From Rhodococcus ruber (GTDB lineage Bacteria > Actinomycetota > Actinomycetes > Mycobacteriales > Mycobacteriaceae), in contig NZ_JAPWIJ010000005.1 of NCBI RefSeq assembly GCF_027270735.1, positions 186,001 through 250,000 on the forward strand: DNA of 64,000 nucleotides, read 5' to 3'. Shown piece by piece: positions 56,590 through 64,000 of this stretch. The notes beneath the pieces are model-generated. The model was not told the DNA's origin. It did no database searches and was given only the letters and a program-made list of their open reading frames with translations. A program made the translations under genes and the position numbers. Each line of letters starts with the position of its first letter. Position 1 is the first letter of the stretch.

Positions 56590-57786
56590 GTGCTGCGCAA
56601 GCGTTCGATCTCACGGCAGGTGCTCGATGCCGCCTATGCGGTCGTCTTCGTTCTGCTGCTGCTGGCGTCCACCCGCGACGGAGTCGCCGGTACCGCAGGT
56701 GTGGGTGTTCTGGTCGGGTTCGGCATTGCACTGGCCATCCGGCGCCGATCACCACGATGGTCCTTGGCGCTCGCCTGGGTGCTGGCCGTCGTGCAGATGG
56801 TCGGCGGAGTGCTCCCCCTGTCGGCGGATACCGCGATCTTCGCGATTCTGTACTGCTCGGCTGCGTACGGCGACAACGTGGTTCGACGGCTCGGGCTCGT
56901 CTCGGCCGTCGTCGGCGGAGTGATCGCAGCGCTGTACCTGGTGTTCGTGAACGGAAATCCGTTCGGCGGGCCCGTCGACGAAGGGTTCGAGGAGCCCGGC
57001 CTGGCTCAGTTCGCCGTACTCCTCGCTGCCCTGTGGGCCATGCTCGGCTTGTCCTGGGCATTGGGTCGACTCGCCTACGCCCGGCGTACAGCCATCGAAT
57101 CGGCACATGCCCGCGAGCTCGCCGAGGTGTACCAGGCGCGAGCCGAGCAGGAAGTGGCAATCGAACAGGAGCGCAACCGAATTGCTCGGGACATGCACGA
57201 CATCGTCGCGCATTCCCTGGCCGTGGTGATCGCTCAGGCCGATGGCGCACGCTACGTGCGTGCACTGGACCCCGCGGCCGTCGATACTGCACTGACGACC
57301 ATCTCCGACACCGCGCGCGAGGCTCTGTCCGACGTTCGGGTGCTGTTGGGGCAACTCCGCCACAGCCAAGGCGATCTACCGACCCCCGGTCCGGGCGACC
57401 TCGAGCGTCTGGTCGACCAGATGCGCGCCACCGGACTGAACATCGACTCCTCGATCGGCACCGGCGAAGTGTCATTGGGTGCCGGCGCGCATCTGGCGCT
57501 CTACCGCATCGCGCAGGAATCGTTGACCAATGCACTGCGCCATGGCGATCCGAACGCGCCGGTGACCGTCGCCATCGAATCGGATTCTGCCGGCGTCGAA
57601 CTGACGGTACGAAACAGGGTGTTCCCGGGTCCGCCCGCCGCGGAATCATCCGGCCACGGAGTAGCCGGCATGAAGGAACGCGCCAGCCTCTCCGGCGGCA
57701 CGTGCACTGCGACCGGCGACGCCTCGTCATGGACTGTGACGGCGTGGTTACCTGCCACCACCCCCTCGACGAAGGGCACTACGTGA
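56590..57786 (+). CDS. NarL-type sensor histidine kinase
   Basis: 398 aa, GTG start. Four or five transmembrane helices in the first 165 residues, a short coiled region, then the HisKA_3 dimerisation domain with the phospho-acceptor H203 in RIARDMHDIVAHSL and an HATPase domain (IAQESLTNALRHG, GHGVAGMKERASLSGG). No extracytoplasmic sensor domain is present, as in DesK-like kinases that sense the membrane. Its stop overlaps the regulator's start (GTGA). Confidence 0.9.
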   Translation: MLRKRSISRQVLDAAYAVVFVLLLLASTRDGVAGTAGVGVLVGFGIALAIRRRSPRWSLALAWVLAVVQMVGGVLPLSADTAIFAILYCSAAYGDNVVRRLGLVSAVVGGVIAALYLVFVNGNPFGGPVDEGFEEPGLAQFAVLLAALWAMLGLSWALGRLAYARRTAIESAHARELAEVYQARAEQEVAIEQERNRIARDMHDIVAHSLAVVIAQADGARYVRALDPAAVDTALTTISDTAREALSDVRVLLGQLRHSQGDLPTPGPGDLERLVDQMRATGLNIDSSIGTGEVSLGAGAHLALYRIAQESLTNALRHGDPNAPVTVAIESDSAGVELTVRNRVFPGPPAAESSGHGVAGMKERASLSGGTCTATGDASSWTVTAWLPATTPSTKGTT

Positions 57787-58445
57787 GTTCCGATCGCATC
57801 AAAGTTGCGCTGGTCGACGACCAGCAGCTGTTCCGAGCGGGCATCCGAATGCTCATCTCCTCGCAGACCGATCTGGAGTTCGTCGGGGAGGCGGGCAACG
57901 GACGAGAAGCCGTCGAACTCGCAGCGTCGGCAACTCCCGACGTGATGCTCATGGACATCCGGATGCCGGTGCTCGACGGTATCGCCGCGACCGAGCAGAT
58001 TCTGGCGGCCTCCGACACTCCTCCGCGCATTCTGGTACTCACGACGTTCGACCTGGACGAGAGCGCTGCTCGGGCCATTCGTTCGGGCGCAAGCGGATTC
58101 GTGCTCAAGGATGCCGACCCGGAGTTTCTGCTCGCTGCGATCCGCACGGTCCATGCCGGGAACTCGGTGATCGCCGCGTCCGCGACGACCGGTTTGCTGG
58201 CGCATTTCACTCCGACGCCTCCGGTTCCGACGGTGCCGGCCGCGTTCGAGACCCTCACTGCGCGGGAGAAGGAACTCTTCCGGCTGACAGCCCGTGGGTT
58301 GAGCAACTCCGAGATCGCCGAGCTGGAGTACTTGAGCGAGGCGACGGTGAAAACACATATCAGCCGCATCTTCGCCAAACTGCACCTGCGTGATCGGGTG
58401 CAGCTGGTGGTCTACGCATTCGAGCACGGACTGAACTCGCCTTGA
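57783..58445 (+). CDS. NarL/LuxR-family response regulator
   Basis: 220 aa, GTG start overlapping the kinase stop. Receiver domain with VALVDDQQLFRAGIRML, phospho-accepting D58 in VMLMDIRMPVLDG, and the Lys in SGFVLKDADPE. LuxR-type HTH at the end: LTAREKELFRLTARGLSNSE, then ATVKTHISRIFAKL. It forms a two-component pair with the previous gene and most likely controls the ABC exporter encoded about 90 bp downstream. Confidence 0.93.
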   Translation: MSSDRIKVALVDDQQLFRAGIRMLISSQTDLEFVGEAGNGREAVELAASATPDVMLMDIRMPVLDGIAATEQILAASDTPPRILVLTTFDLDESAARAIRSGASGFVLKDADPEFLLAAIRTVHAGNSVIAASATTGLLAHFTPTPPVPTVPAAFETLTAREKELFRLTARGLSNSEIAELEYLSEATVKTHISRIFAKLHLRDRVQLVVYAFEHGLNSP

Positions 58446-58538
58446 CCTTGGGACTGACGCCGAAGTCATCCTGCAGATGTACGAGGCGAAGACTCGCGCC
58501 TGATTACTTCGATCCGGTGAATTCATAGCGTTGTGGGC

Positions 58539-59291
58539 ATGACGATCACAGCAGGCCCTGTTGCACGGGCATTTCAGGTCAGTAAGCATTTCGGCGACTC
58601 GTCCAATCCGGTGAGCGCGCTCGACAATGTGTCTCTCGACATCCACGGCGGCCAGTTCACCGCCATCATGGGACCGTCCGGTTCCGGCAAATCGACGCTC
58701 ATGCACGTCATGGCCGGGTTGGACAACGCCAGCTCGGGTCACCTGATGCTGGCCGGTGCAGACATCACCTCGGCCGACGACGACGCTCTGACGACGTTGC
58801 GACGCAAGCAGGTCGGCTTCATCTTCCAGTCCTTCAATCTTGTTCCCACTCTCGATGTTCGGGGCAACATCTTGTTGCCTTTCGAGCTCGACGGCCGCGC
58901 ACCCAGTGAGCAGGAGTCGGCCTGGATCGAGCAGCTCATCGACACCCTGGGACTGCTGGATCGGGTGAACCACCGTCCACATCAGCTCTCGGGCGGACAG
59001 CAGCAGCGCGTCGCGATCGCCCGCGCGCTGGGTACCCGACCGCACCTCATCTTCGCCGACGAGCCCACCGGCAACCTCGATTCCCGTACAGGCCGCGAGG
59101 TTCTCGGCCTACTGGCCGCGGCGGTGCGCGAGTACGGCCAGTCGATCGTCATGGTCACCCACGATCCCATCGCAGCCAGTTACGCCGATCGCATCGTCTT
59201 TCTCGCCGACGGGCGCATTGTCAACGAACTGGGGCGTTCGAGCGCGGAACAGATTTCGAGCTACATGCTGGGAATGGAGCACGCATCATGA
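58539..59291 (+). CDS. MacB/LolD-type ABC ATPase
   Basis: 250 aa from ATG 58539; GTG 58533 in the same frame is possible. Walker [25 protein letters not shown]-loop, signature [15 protein letters not shown] and Walker [13 protein letters not shown]. The stop overlaps the permease start (ATGA). In the MacB-like group of systems used for antibiotic, peptide or lipid export, often under a NarL-type two-component system as here. Confidence 0.92.
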   Translation: MTITAGPVARAFQVSKHFGDSSNPVSALDNVSLDIHGGQFTAIMGPSGSGKSTLMHVMAGLDNASSGHLMLAGADITSADDDALTTLRRKQVGFIFQSFNLVPTLDVRGNILLPFELDGRAPSEQESAWIEQLIDTLGLLDRVNHRPHQLSGGQQQRVAIARALGTRPHLIFADEPTGNLDSRTGREVLGLLAAAVREYGQSIVMVTHDPIAASYADRIVFLADGRIVNELGRSSAEQISSYMLGMEHAS

Positions 59292-60667
59292 ATGGGTTGA
59301 CTTCTGATCGGGCGTCGAAAGAGCACGGTGCCAGCATTCTGGTGACGTCGCTGGCGTCGTTCTTCGGTGTGGTGCTGATTCAGGCGACCGCGTTTCTGGT
59401 CGATATCTTCGGGGACACCGACGGCGCTGCCGTCACCGCGCTGTACAGCGTGGCGTTGGTGTTCATCGGCTTGGCGTTGTACGTCGCGGCGGTGGTCACC
59501 TCGAACACGTTCGCCACTATCGTCGCGGGGCGCACCCGCACCATCGCACTACTTCGACTGTTAGGAGCCCGCTCGCGTGACCTGCGCCGATCGGTTGCAC
59601 GCGAGGGCCTCGTCGTCGGATTGTTCGGTGGCGCAGTCGGTATGGTTCTCGGCGTCGGCGCGAGTCACCTGGCCCGGGCCGTCGCGGTCTCTGCCGGTCA
59701 GCTGCCGGATATGCAGTACACGACCGTTCAGCCACTGGTGGTCCTGCCGGTGGTGATCGTGGTGCTGACGACGACCGTCGCGTCATATGTGGGGTCACGA
59801 AAGGTCCTCGACGTCACACCCGTTCAAGCAACCGGAGGTGCTGTCGACACAGGTATAGAGGCTCCGCGGTCGCGTCGGATCAGGACCGCGCTCTCGATCG
59901 TGCTCATCGCCGGCGGCGTGGCTCTGCTGGGGCTCGGAGTCATGATCGGGATGGTCAATCCGAGCGGTGTTCTGGTGGCGTTCCTCGGTGGCGTCGCGTC
60001 GTTCACCGGAATCATGGTCGGGGCGTACCGAATTCTGCCCGCGACGCTGAGGCTGGTCGGAAAACTGTTCGGCCGTGGACCTGCGGCGAGATTGGCCTCG
60101 GCCAACGCAGTTCGCTATCCGGATCGCAGTACCCGAACCGCGGTGGGACTGTTGATCGGGGTGACGTTGGTGACGACGTTCGCGGTCGCGATGTACAGCT
60201 ACCGTTCGATGCTCGTCGACGAATACGACGAGGCCACGGTCGGCCAAGTGCTCACCGTGACAGTAGGAATCATGACCGGACTCATCGGTTTCTCGGCCGT
60301 CATCGCGGCGGTCGGGATGGTGAACAACCTGCTGCTGAGCATTCTGCAGCGTACCCGCGAGATCGGTCTGCTGCGTGCACTCGGATTCACCCGCAAGCAG
60401 GTTCGAGCGATGATCGTCTCGGAAAGTACTCAGATGGTGGTCGCGTCGATGGGCTTCGGTCTGATCCTCGGCATCGTGTACGGCTGGGCCGCAGCACAAT
60501 CGCTGCTGGGCTCACTGGATTCCCGCGGGCTCACCGCGCCTACCCTGCCGTGGGCGGTGATAGCCGGAACAGTGTTGTGTGGTGGACTCCTCGCACTCGG
60601 GGCCTCGTTGACCCCGGCGCGACGTGCCAATCAGATCTCGCCGGTACTCGCATTGGCGGACGCCTGA
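59288..60667 (+). CDS. compact double-FtsX ABC permease
   Basis: 459 aa, roughly half the length of the other FtsX-type permease in this window because the large extracytoplasmic domains are missing. Two FtsX modules are present: TRTIALLRLLGARSRDLRRS in the first, and QRTREIGLLRALGFTRKQVRA in the second, each surrounded by hydrophobic helices. It should form an exporter with the preceding ATPase. Substrate unknown; antimicrobial-peptide or cell-envelope stress defence is a common role for kinase-regulated systems of this size. Confidence 0.88.
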   Translation: MNGLTSDRASKEHGASILVTSLASFFGVVLIQATAFLVDIFGDTDGAAVTALYSVALVFIGLALYVAAVVTSNTFATIVAGRTRTIALLRLLGARSRDLRRSVAREGLVVGLFGGAVGMVLGVGASHLARAVAVSAGQLPDMQYTTVQPLVVLPVVIVVLTTTVASYVGSRKVLDVTPVQATGGAVDTGIEAPRSRRIRTALSIVLIAGGVALLGLGVMIGMVNPSGVLVAFLGGVASFTGIMVGAYRILPATLRLVGKLFGRGPAARLASANAVRYPDRSTRTAVGLLIGVTLVTTFAVAMYSYRSMLVDEYDEATVGQVLTVTVGIMTGLIGFSAVIAAVGMVNNLLLSILQRTREIGLLRALGFTRKQVRAMIVSESTQMVVASMGFGLILGIVYGWAAAQSLLGSLDSRGLTAPTLPWAVIAGTVLCGGLLALGASLTPARRANQISPVLALADA

Positions 60668-60691
60668 TCTCGAGGTTTCGGGCCGGGCCGT

Positions 60692-60751
60692 AGTGCGCAC
60701 TATCGCCGCCGATCGACGGGATCCCGTCGATCGACGGTCGTAGTGTGCACT
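60692..60751. repeat. long palindrome, copy 1
   Basis: Outer arms AGTGCGCACTA / TAGTGTGCACT enclose an inner perfect palindrome centred on GGGATCCC (60710-60733). About 40 bases are shared with copy 2 at 61736-61791. Found only at these two places in the window, one on each side of the AbiEi/DUF559 gene. Could act as terminator or as a REP-like mobile palindrome. Confidence 0.75.
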
Positions 60752-60853
60752 CCTACCCACTTCGACGGCGGAGGCCTGTGGATAACGTCATCGAGTTATC
60801 CACAATTGCGAGATTGCCACTGTTGCGGAGGCCTCGCAGCCGCAACGGTAGCA

Positions 60854-61711
60854 ATGGGGGTTTACACGGTGCAGCAACTGGTGGCGCAAGGGCTCAGTAC
60901 GAGCACGATTTCGAGGCGATCGCGGTCGGGAGAGCTCGTACGCCTGCTGCCGAAGATCTACGCGACGGAGAAACCGGACTACTTCGGACTGTGCACCGGC
61001 GCAACTCTGTGGAGACCGGATGCCGCACTGAGCCACGAAAGTGCGGCCTGGTTGTGGGGACTGATCGACTACGAACCGCGGCTGGTCACTGTCACTGTGG
61101 CTCCGAACACTCAGTCGAGGTCGGTGCCCTGGATTCGCATTCATCGCCGACGCCTCGTCGAGGTCCAGCTGCACCGAGGCCTGCGAGTCGTGTCATTGGA
61201 GCAGACATTCGTCGACGTCGCGACCTCGTTGTCGACGCCCGATCTCGAAAAGTTCTTCGACAGCGCCATCGACCATCATCTGCCGTGGCAACGGGTCGCC
61301 GAATTGTGTGACACGGCCAAGGGAATGCACGGGATGGCTGCCGTCCGCAAGCAGCTTCGAACGTGCTGCCCCAGAACACGATCCGAGCCGGAGCGCGTGG
61401 TAGCGCGGGCGTTGACGGCTCGCCACTTCACGATGGAGATCAACGCGCGCGTCGGTAAGTTCTACGGCGACCTGGTCGACTACCGGGCGCGAGTCATCGT
61501 CGAAATCGATGGCCGAGAGTTCCACACGGATCCCGAAACATTCAACAACGATCGTCGACGGCAGAACGAGTTGGTACTCGACGGATGGTTGGTGCTGCGA
61601 TACTCGGCCGCAACGGCGCTTGCGGACCTCGATCGCGTCGTGGACGAAATCATCACCGTGGTGCGGCGTCGCCGAAAGTCGATCGCAGGAAAAGATCGTC
61701 GGCTGCCCTGA
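60854..61711 (+). CDS. AbiEi-like winged helix plus DUF559 nuclease-like protein
   Basis: 285 aa from ATG 60854; the longer frame to 60743 is not conserved and runs through a GC-rich region with many Cys. Residues 1-60 are the AbiEi-type winged helix (VQQLVAQGLSTSTISRRSRS), followed by a strand-rich domain and a DUF559 (Vsr-like, PD-(D/E)XK) C-terminus with VIVEIDGREFHTDPETFNND and LVLRYSAATAL. The EIDG plus the following H suits a nuclease-type fold. This two-domain protein is common in actinobacteria as a solitary gene. No AbiEii toxin gene accompanies it. Flanked by the two palindrome copies. Confidence 0.8.
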   Translation: MGVYTVQQLVAQGLSTSTISRRSRSGELVRLLPKIYATEKPDYFGLCTGATLWRPDAALSHESAAWLWGLIDYEPRLVTVTVAPNTQSRSVPWIRIHRRRLVEVQLHRGLRVVSLEQTFVDVATSLSTPDLEKFFDSAIDHHLPWQRVAELCDTAKGMHGMAAVRKQLRTCCPRTRSEPERVVARALTARHFTMEINARVGKFYGDLVDYRARVIVEIDGREFHTDPETFNNDRRRQNELVLDGWLVLRYSAATALADLDRVVDEIITVVRRRRKSIAGKDRRLP

Positions 61712-61735
61712 CCGGACGCATGCATCGGGCATGGT

Positions 61736-61791
61736 TGCGCACTACCGACGCCGATCGACGGGATCCCGTCGATCGGCGGTCGTAGTGTGCA
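61736..61791. repeat. long palindrome, copy 2
   Basis: Contains the perfect 26-bp palindrome CCGATCGACG...CGTCGATCGG (61751-61776) within outer arms TGCGCACTA / TAGTGTGCA. It lies between the convergent DUF559 and egtD genes, where it may also terminate transcription in both directions. Confidence 0.75.
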
Positions 61792-61815
61792 GTGGAGCCC
61801 GCTCTGCTGGACCTG

Positions 61816-62784
61816 CTAGCCACCCTTGCGCGCGAGAATGAGCGCGAAGCGGGAGTCGGTGTCGGTCCACAGATGGTCCACGTCGAATCCCGCTGCGGCG
61901 AGTTCTTCGGTGATACCTTCCGGCCGAAACTTCGCCGAGATTTCGGTGCGCAGATCCTCACCGGCGTCGAAGTGCACGTGCAGATCGAGATCGGCGAGAT
62001 AGACCTCCTGTGGCGACGTTGCGCGTAACCGCATCTCGATCCACTCCTGCTCTGTGTTCCAGAGCGCAACGTGCTCGAACGCATCGGTATCGAAGTTGCC
62101 GTCCAGGCGGGAATTGATGACCGACAGCACATTTCGATTGAATTGCGCCGTCACCCCTGCCGCGTCGTCGTACGCCGGAACGAGAACCTTCGGGTCGATG
62201 ACCAGCCCGACACCGAGTAGCAGGTGCTCTCCTGGATCGAGCGCGTCGGCGATGGCCTTCAGGAATTCCTCGCGCTCCTCGGGGATGAGGTTGCCCAGGG
62301 TGCCACCGAGGAACGCAATCGTCCGCCGAAGGCCGTCCGGCAGATTGTGCAGCGTGTCGGTGAAATCGCTGACGATGCCGTGCACCTCGAGAGCGGGGAA
62401 CTCCTGTCCGATCTGCTCGATGGCTCCCTCGAGAGCGGTGACCGATACATCCTGCGGCACATAGGTTGTCAACGAACCGTGCTTGACCCCTGCGGCGAGC
62501 AGGATCTTCGTCTTCTCCGACGAGCCCGAACCCAACTCGATCAACATCGTCGATTCGGTTGCCTCGGCGATGTCGAGGGCATGTTCTTCGAGGAGCGCCC
62601 GCTCGGTGCGGGTCGGATAGTACTCGGGCAGCACGGTGATCTGCTCGAACAGCTCGCTTCCCAGTGCATCGTAGAAGTACTTGGGCGAGAGCCACTTCGG
62701 CGAGGACGTCAACCCGTCTCGCACGTCCTTGCGCAATTCGTCCACCAGTGCTGTGTCTGCGAGGTGTACCTCGACAGTGCTCAT
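61816..62784 (-). CDS. egtD: L-histidine N-alpha-methyltransferase EgtD
   Basis: 322 aa. EgtD-type SAM-dependent methyltransferase: SPKWLSPKYFYDALGSELFE, YYPTRTERALLEEHA, the SAM motif ELGSGSSEKT (83-92), and FLGGTLGNLIPEE. It trimethylates histidine to hercynine, the first step of ergothioneine synthesis. Its start overlaps the egtC stop (ATGA), so it is the last coupled gene of the operon. Confidence 0.95.
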   Translation of the reverse strand: MSTVEVHLADTALVDELRKDVRDGLTSSPKWLSPKYFYDALGSELFEQITVLPEYYPTRTERALLEEHALDIAEATESTMLIELGSGSSEKTKILLAAGVKHGSLTTYVPQDVSVTALEGAIEQIGQEFPALEVHGIVSDFTDTLHNLPDGLRRTIAFLGGTLGNLIPEEREEFLKAIADALDPGEHLLLGVGLVIDPKVLVPAYDDAAGVTAQFNRNVLSVINSRLDGNFDTDAFEHVALWNTEQEWIEMRLRATSPQEVYLADLDLHVHFDAGEDLRTEISAKFRPEGITEELAAAGFDVDHLWTDTDSRFALILARKGG

Positions 62785-63530
62785 GTGTGCTCCTCTTCGT
62801 CGAGACGGGAAACGGTGAACTTCGATGTCGTGGCAACGACAAGACTGCGGTCGTCGATGTGCGTCCAGTCGGCACTGTCGTCGGTGGGTTCGGACGCGAT
62901 GGTGACGGCGTCATCGGAACGACGGACCGACAGCGCGTGATGCACTGCGGTGGCGTACATGTTCTCTCCATCGCCGAGGAGAAAGTTGAGCCTCGACCCC
63001 GGCGCGCGCTCTTCGATGCGCCGAACCAGCGTGGCCAGGGCCACGGCCGGTTTCAGGGTCACGAGCAACTGCCGCAACACCATCCAGACTGCCGCCGCGT
63101 CGGTCGGAGCAGGCAACGTGAGTGCATCGACGACCGGCACCTCGGACCACAGGTCGGTCAGCGAGTGGGGCCAGCCGCGGACCACACCGTTGTGACTGAA
63201 TGCCCACCGGCCGTCGGTGAACGGTGCACAGGCCGATCGCTCCACCGGCATTCCCACCGTAGCCGATCGCACGGCGGCGATCACCGATGTCGAATGGAGC
63301 TGCGGCAGAACATCATCGACCGCCGGGTCGGTCCAGATGGGCATGGGATTGCGGTAGCTGCGCACCGCACCGTCCTGCCACCACGCGACACCGAACCCGT
63401 CGGCATTGATGGTGCCCCCACCGCGCATGTCGTTGGGGGCATACGACTGCACACGCAGACTGTGATCACCGTCGGTGAGCACTCCCCCGACGGACATGCG
63501 GGGGCCGAGATACCCAAGATGACGGCACAT
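62781..63530 (-). CDS. egtC: EgtC class II glutamine amidotransferase-type hydrolase
   Basis: 249 aa beginning with MCRHLGYLG, so Cys2 becomes the N-terminal nucleophile after Met removal. NINADGFGVAWW-like (TINADGFGVAWW), ACAPFTDGRWAFSHNGVV and LNFLLGDGENMYATA segments are typical of the family. EgtC removes the glutamyl group from the sulfoxide intermediate in ergothioneine synthesis. The egtB stop codon directly precedes its ATG. Confidence 0.94.
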   Translation of the reverse strand: MCRHLGYLGPRMSVGGVLTDGDHSLRVQSYAPNDMRGGGTINADGFGVAWWQDGAVRSYRNPMPIWTDPAVDDVLPQLHSTSVIAAVRSATVGMPVERSACAPFTDGRWAFSHNGVVRGWPHSLTDLWSEVPVVDALTLPAPTDAAAVWMVLRQLLVTLKPAVALATLVRRIEERAPGSRLNFLLGDGENMYATAVHHALSVRRSDDAVTIASEPTDDSADWTHIDDRSLVVATTSKFTVSRLDEEEHT

Positions 63531-64000
63531 TCAGCTGGGCTCGACGTCGCGGGCCAACCGGAACCCGCTGAAGATCTGCCGGCGAATCGGGTGATCCCAG
63601 TTCCGAAATGTGCCCCGACACGCAACCTCGTCGGTGCCGAACGAGCCGCCGCGCAACACCTTGTAATCGCCTCGCAGAAACACCTCGGAGTATTCGGCGT
63701 AGGGGAACGCCTCGAATCCGGGGTACGGCTCGAAGTCCGACGACGTCCATTCCCAGACGTCACCGATGAGGTGGTGCACACCGTCGGCGGACGCGCCGTC
63801 CGGATACGCGCCCACGTCCGCCGGTTCGAGGTGCCGCTGATTGAGATTGGTATGCGCCGCAGTGGGTTCGGCGTCGCCCCACGGGTAGGCACGGCTGGTA
63901 CCGGTCTTGGCATCGAAGCGCGCGGCCTTCTCCCACTCCGCCTCCGTCGGTAGGCGCTTGCCCGCCCAGCGGGCGTACGCGTCGGCCTCGAACCAGCACA
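63531..64000 (-). CDS. egtB: EgtB sulfoxide synthase, C-terminal part (runs off the window)
   Basis: Partial: the reading continues beyond 64000. The visible 155 residues are the formylglycine-generating-enzyme-like domain, with CWFEADAYARWAGKRLPTEA, EWEKAARFDAKTGTSRAYPW, VHHLIGDVWEWTSSDFEPYP, YKVLRGGSFGTDEVACRGTF and RQIFSGFRLARDVEPS. EgtB is the iron-dependent enzyme that joins hercynine to gamma-glutamylcysteine with oxygen. Adjoins egtC with no gap. Confidence 0.93.
   Translation of the reverse strand, partial: CWFEADAYARWAGKRLPTEAEWEKAARFDAKTGTSRAYPWGDAEPTAAHTNLNQRHLEPADVGAYPDGASADGVHHLIGDVWEWTSSDFEPYPGFEAFPYAEYSEVFLRGDYKVLRGGSFGTDEVACRGTFRNWDHPIRRQIFSGFRLARDVEPS

Overview
The window is high-GC DNA from an actinobacterium of the order Mycobacteriales, most likely Rhodococcus or a close relative. 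The main support is a housekeeping block in the mycobacterial order: ppx-like phosphatase, DUF501, ftsB, eno and lpqU-like lipoprotein, then mazG, mfd, TetR regulator, tRNA-Gln, glmU and prs. An ergothioneine operon (egtB-egtC-egtD) at the right edge fits the same group. Many genes are translationally coupled through ATGA or GTGA overlaps, and GTG starts are frequent.

Layout. 0.3-14 kb is accessory chromosome: a PknK-like kinase-ATPase, an SDR protein without the usual catalytic Tyr/Lys, a TetR gene followed by a heterodimeric ABC transporter of the IrtAB/YbtPQ type, and a three-gene LolD/FtsX-type ABC operon that ends in a secreted, membrane-anchored protein. 14-20 kb is gene-poor and decayed. 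It holds a RidA gene that appears to start at ATC, a small deazaflavin-dependent oxidoreductase, and broken pieces of an IS630 transposase, a LuxR-type response regulator and a tyrosine recombinase.

20.25-32.4 kb is a 12-kb integrative element inserted in the 3' part of a tRNA gene with a UAA anticodon. A 31-bp identical att core lies at each end, and a 23-bp CACGGCC-type repeat lies just inside each end. The element carries an HK97-type major capsid protein followed by two small basic genes, a divergent control region with 15-bp-spaced repeats and an XRE repressor, an excisionase-like gene, a prim-pol/ATPase replication protein with a candidate iteron origin just behind it, a serine resolvase, a tyrosine integrase, and an AT-rich two-gene cargo (DUF4365 nuclease-like protein plus an unknown protein). 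No terminase, portal or tail gene is visible. This is best read as a capsid-encoding phage satellite (or a strongly reduced prophage) with a possible defence cargo, and it is the most interesting part of the window.

32.4-64 kb is mostly core genome: a short-chain fatty acid transporter, the ppx-to-lpqU block, an iron-regulated efeUOB ferrous-iron uptake operon behind an IdeR/DtxR-like box, a SNF2 helicase with its SWIM partner, a RibD/DHFR-like reductase, mazG/mfd, three TetR-family regulators (one resembling gamma-butyrolactone receptors) around an alpha/beta hydrolase, tRNA-Gln, glmU-prs, a NarL-type two-component system followed by a MacB-like ABC exporter, an AbiEi/DUF559 gene bracketed by two copies of a long palindrome, and the ergothioneine genes.
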